From NCBI GenBank assembly GCA_038199755.1, contig JBBPYR010000277.1, forward strand, positions 1 to 7,305: a stretch of DNA of 7,305 nt. The letters run 5' to 3'. A model generated the notes under the pieces. That model saw nothing but the letters and a program-made list of their open reading frames with translations. It was not told where the DNA came from and ran no database searches. This DNA is from JBBPYR01 sp038199755. GTDB taxonomy: Bacteria > Chloroflexota > Ktedonobacteria > Ktedonobacterales > Ktedonobacteraceae. A program made the position numbers and the translations under genes. Numbering within the stretch: the first letter of the stretch is position 1; each line of letters starts with the position of its first letter. This document shows, piece after piece, positions 5,950-7,305 of the stretch.

Positions 5950-6001
5950 GATCACAAAGACTAAAAAAACCTTTCTCACGTGGCTTTGAAGGGATGATGC
6001 T

Positions 6002-7305
6002 ATGATGATTGACTTGACAGGTCAACAGTTCGGCGATTATCGCCTGGTTCGTCTGCTTGGGACCGGTGGCTTTGCCAGTGTCTACCTGGGCGAACATGTG
6101 CATATTCCTTCGCTCAAAGCTGCTGTCAAAATCTTACACCTCATCAATGTTGATCAGAAGCTTTTTCGGCGTGAAGCCGAGACGATGGTATCCCTCGTGC
6201 ATCCTCACATCGTTCGGCTCTTGAACTTTGCCTTCCAGCAAGGAACCAACATACCCTTTCTGGTGATGGACTACGCCCCTGGTGGTTCCTTGCTCCATCG
6301 ACATCCCAGAGGAACACAGGTTCCCCTTACGACCGTCGTACAGTACGTTAAAGAGATTGCTCTGGCTCTGCAATATGCTCATGATCTCAATATCATGCAT
6401 CGCGATGTCAAGCCAGAAAACATCCTGATTGGGCGCGATGGCAAGCTCTTACTCAGTGATTTCGGCCTTGCCACGCTTTCCAAGACGGGGCGCACTTCAT
6501 TGCAAGTGTCTTACGGAAAAGAAGGTACACCCTACTATATGGCCCCGGAGATGTTTAAAGGCAAGCCAGGAAAAGCCAGTGATCAATATTCGCTTGCGGT
6601 CATGGTCTACGAGTGGCTCTGTGGCACCCCTCCGTTTACTGGGGATGTGGCTATTCAACTGGCGTATCAGCACATTGAAGAGCCGGTCCCTCACTTACGC
6701 GATACACTGACTGACCTTTCTCCGCGAGTTGAGGCGGTCATACTGAAAGCTTTGGCGAAAAAGTCAGAAGACCGTTTCCCATCGGTGCAGGTTTTTGCAG
6801 AGGCATTGGAAGAAGCAAGCAAGACACCCCCTGCTGGAACAAGGCTACTGGTCTATCGAGGGCATGGTGATGCGTATAATCGTGGGGCCTGGTCACCTGA
6901 TGGGAAATACTTTGCTCTTGGAGGGGTCAGCGGAATGATTGAGGTACGCGATGCCGCTACTAATACCCTGCTCTGGAAGAACGATGATTTCACTGGTTAT
7001 GTCTATACATTAGCCTGGTCGCCGGATGGTTCACGCATCGCCTCTGGCTCCTCTGATAACACGGTGCAGGTATGGGAGGCCAGTAGTGGACGGCTGCTGC
7101 GCACCTATAGTGGGCATACTGGCTCGGTGAGCACGCTAGCCTGGTCGCCGGATGGTTCACGCATCGCCTCTGGCTCCTCTGATAAGACGGTGCAGGTATG
7201 GGAGGCCAGTAGTGGACGGCTGCTGCGCACCTATAGTGGGCATACTGGCTCGGTGAGCACGCTAGCCTGGTCGCCGGATGGTTCACGCATCGCCTCTGGC
7301 TCCTC
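6002..7305 (+). CDS. PknB-type Ser/Thr protein kinase with C-terminal WD40 repeats (3' end outside window)
   Basis: At least 434 codons, open at the right edge. Residues ~13-270 are a complete Hanks-type kinase: Gly-rich loop GTGGFASV (20-27), Lys in AAVK (K43), helix-C Glu probably E58 (FRREAE), HRDVKPEN (133-140, catalytic D135), DFGLA (D153) and APE (181-183), so it should be active. No membrane helix is visible before the WD40 part, which starts around residue 286 with a degenerate repeat (AWSPDGKYFALGG) and continues with near-identical SPDGSRIASGSSD units. WD40 blades normally form a propeller for protein binding, so it probably phosphorylates or scaffolds partners in the cytoplasm. ATG 6002 and ATG 6005 are both possible; AAGGG (5989-5993) lies eight bases before the first. 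Kinase-WD40 fusions are frequent in Ktedonobacteria and other signalling-rich Chloroflexota. Confidence 0.93.
   Translation, partial: MMIDLTGQQFGDYRLVRLLGTGGFASVYLGEHVHIPSLKAAVKILHLINVDQKLFRREAETMVSLVHPHIVRLLNFAFQQGTNIPFLVMDYAPGGSLLHRHPRGTQVPLTTVVQYVKEIALALQYAHDLNIMHRDVKPENILIGRDGKLLLSDFGLATLSKTGRTSLQVSYGKEGTPYYMAPEMFKGKPGKASDQYSLAVMVYEWLCGTPPFTGDVAIQLAYQHIEEPVPHLRDTLTDLSPRVEAVILKALAKKSEDRFPSVQVFAEALEEASKTPPAGTRLLVYRGHGDAYNRGAWSPDGKYFALGGVSGMIEVRDAATNTLLWKNDDFTGYVYTLAWSPDGSRIASGSSDNTVQVWEASSGRLLRTYSGHTGSVSTLAWSPDGSRIASGSSDKTVQVWEASSGRLLRTYSGHTGSVSTLAWSPDGSRIASGS
7013..7305 (+). repeat. Tandem 126-bp WD40-coding repeats, nearly identical
   Basis: Unit 1 is 7013-7138, unit 2 is 7139-7264, and unit 3 starts at 7265 and is cut by the edge after 41 bases. 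Units 1 and 2 differ at one base (C at 7060, G at 7186), changing Asn to Lys in the SGSSDN/SGSSDK motif. Each unit encodes 42 residues, one WD40 blade. Identity at silent positions points to recent duplication or gene conversion. Confidence 0.95.

Larger units (their letters stand above)
5562..6001. other. Intergenic region without a credible protein gene
   Basis: Apart from the tRNA-Pro fragment and its terminator at 5651-5724, and the kinase promoter at 5921-5949, this stretch holds only short spurious frames. Just beyond the tRNA fragment is a tandem near-repeat, TGTTTTTGGT then TGTTTTTGGC (5736-5755). GTTGCTAC also occurs twice near 5825-5850. No other structure is seen. Confidence 0.6.

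Noticed and set aside
5770..5979. 69-codon minus-strand frame
   Set aside because: Overlaps the kinase promoter, no RBS or similarity seen.
6014..6025. TTGAC-AG-GTCAA palindrome near the kinase start
   Set aside because: Lies within codons 5-8 of the kinase gene, is short, and has no sign of being a binding site.
6990..7286. 98-codon minus-strand frame with internal protein repeats
   Set aside because: It is the antisense image of the WD40 DNA repeats and the kinase frame; the plus frame has all family motifs.
7013..7305. Possible CRISPR or satellite array
   Set aside because: The 126-bp units are contiguous, in frame, without spacers, and encode WD40 blades.

Overview
The window looks like part of a Chloroflexota chromosome, most probably class Ktedonobacteria. 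This is judged from gene style, not from a marker gene. The main clue is a PknB-type Ser/Thr kinase fused directly to near-identical WD40 repeats. A membrane-anchored C39-like protein and a degraded integrase fit the same picture.

Left part (1-2892): a GC-rich UbiA-family prenyltransferase, cut by the left edge, overlaps by one base (TAATG) with a SAM-dependent O-methyltransferase. They are probably co-transcribed and may prenylate and methylate one aromatic substrate. Converging on them from the minus strand is a C39-like cysteine-protease-fold protein. It has an Arg/Pro-rich repeat N-terminus, one membrane helix and an extracytoplasmic catalytic-type domain, with a good promoter and an operator-like palindrome.

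Middle part (about 2915-5560): clearly more AT-rich and looks acquired. It opens with the C-terminal catalytic remnant of a tyrosine recombinase. After a gene-free stretch with an extended -10 promoter comes a compact three-gene operon: a TIGR04255-family protein, a protein with a HEPN-type RNxxxH motif plus an acidic C-terminal domain, and a small HEPN-fold protein. The genes abut or overlap (TAAATG, ATGA) and end at a hairpin terminator. This is the best candidate for an undescribed system, plausibly a toxin-antitoxin or defence module; that function is inference.

Junction (5561-6001): no credible protein gene. On the minus strand it holds what reads as the last ~24 nt of a tRNA-Pro gene including CCA, followed by a perfect 13-bp hairpin and a T-run. 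The 5' part of the tRNA is missing, as expected of an attachment-site scar.

Right part (6002-7305): a consensus promoter drives a Ser/Thr kinase-WD40 gene that runs off the right edge. Two full WD40 units differ at 1 of 126 bases, and a third begins at the edge.
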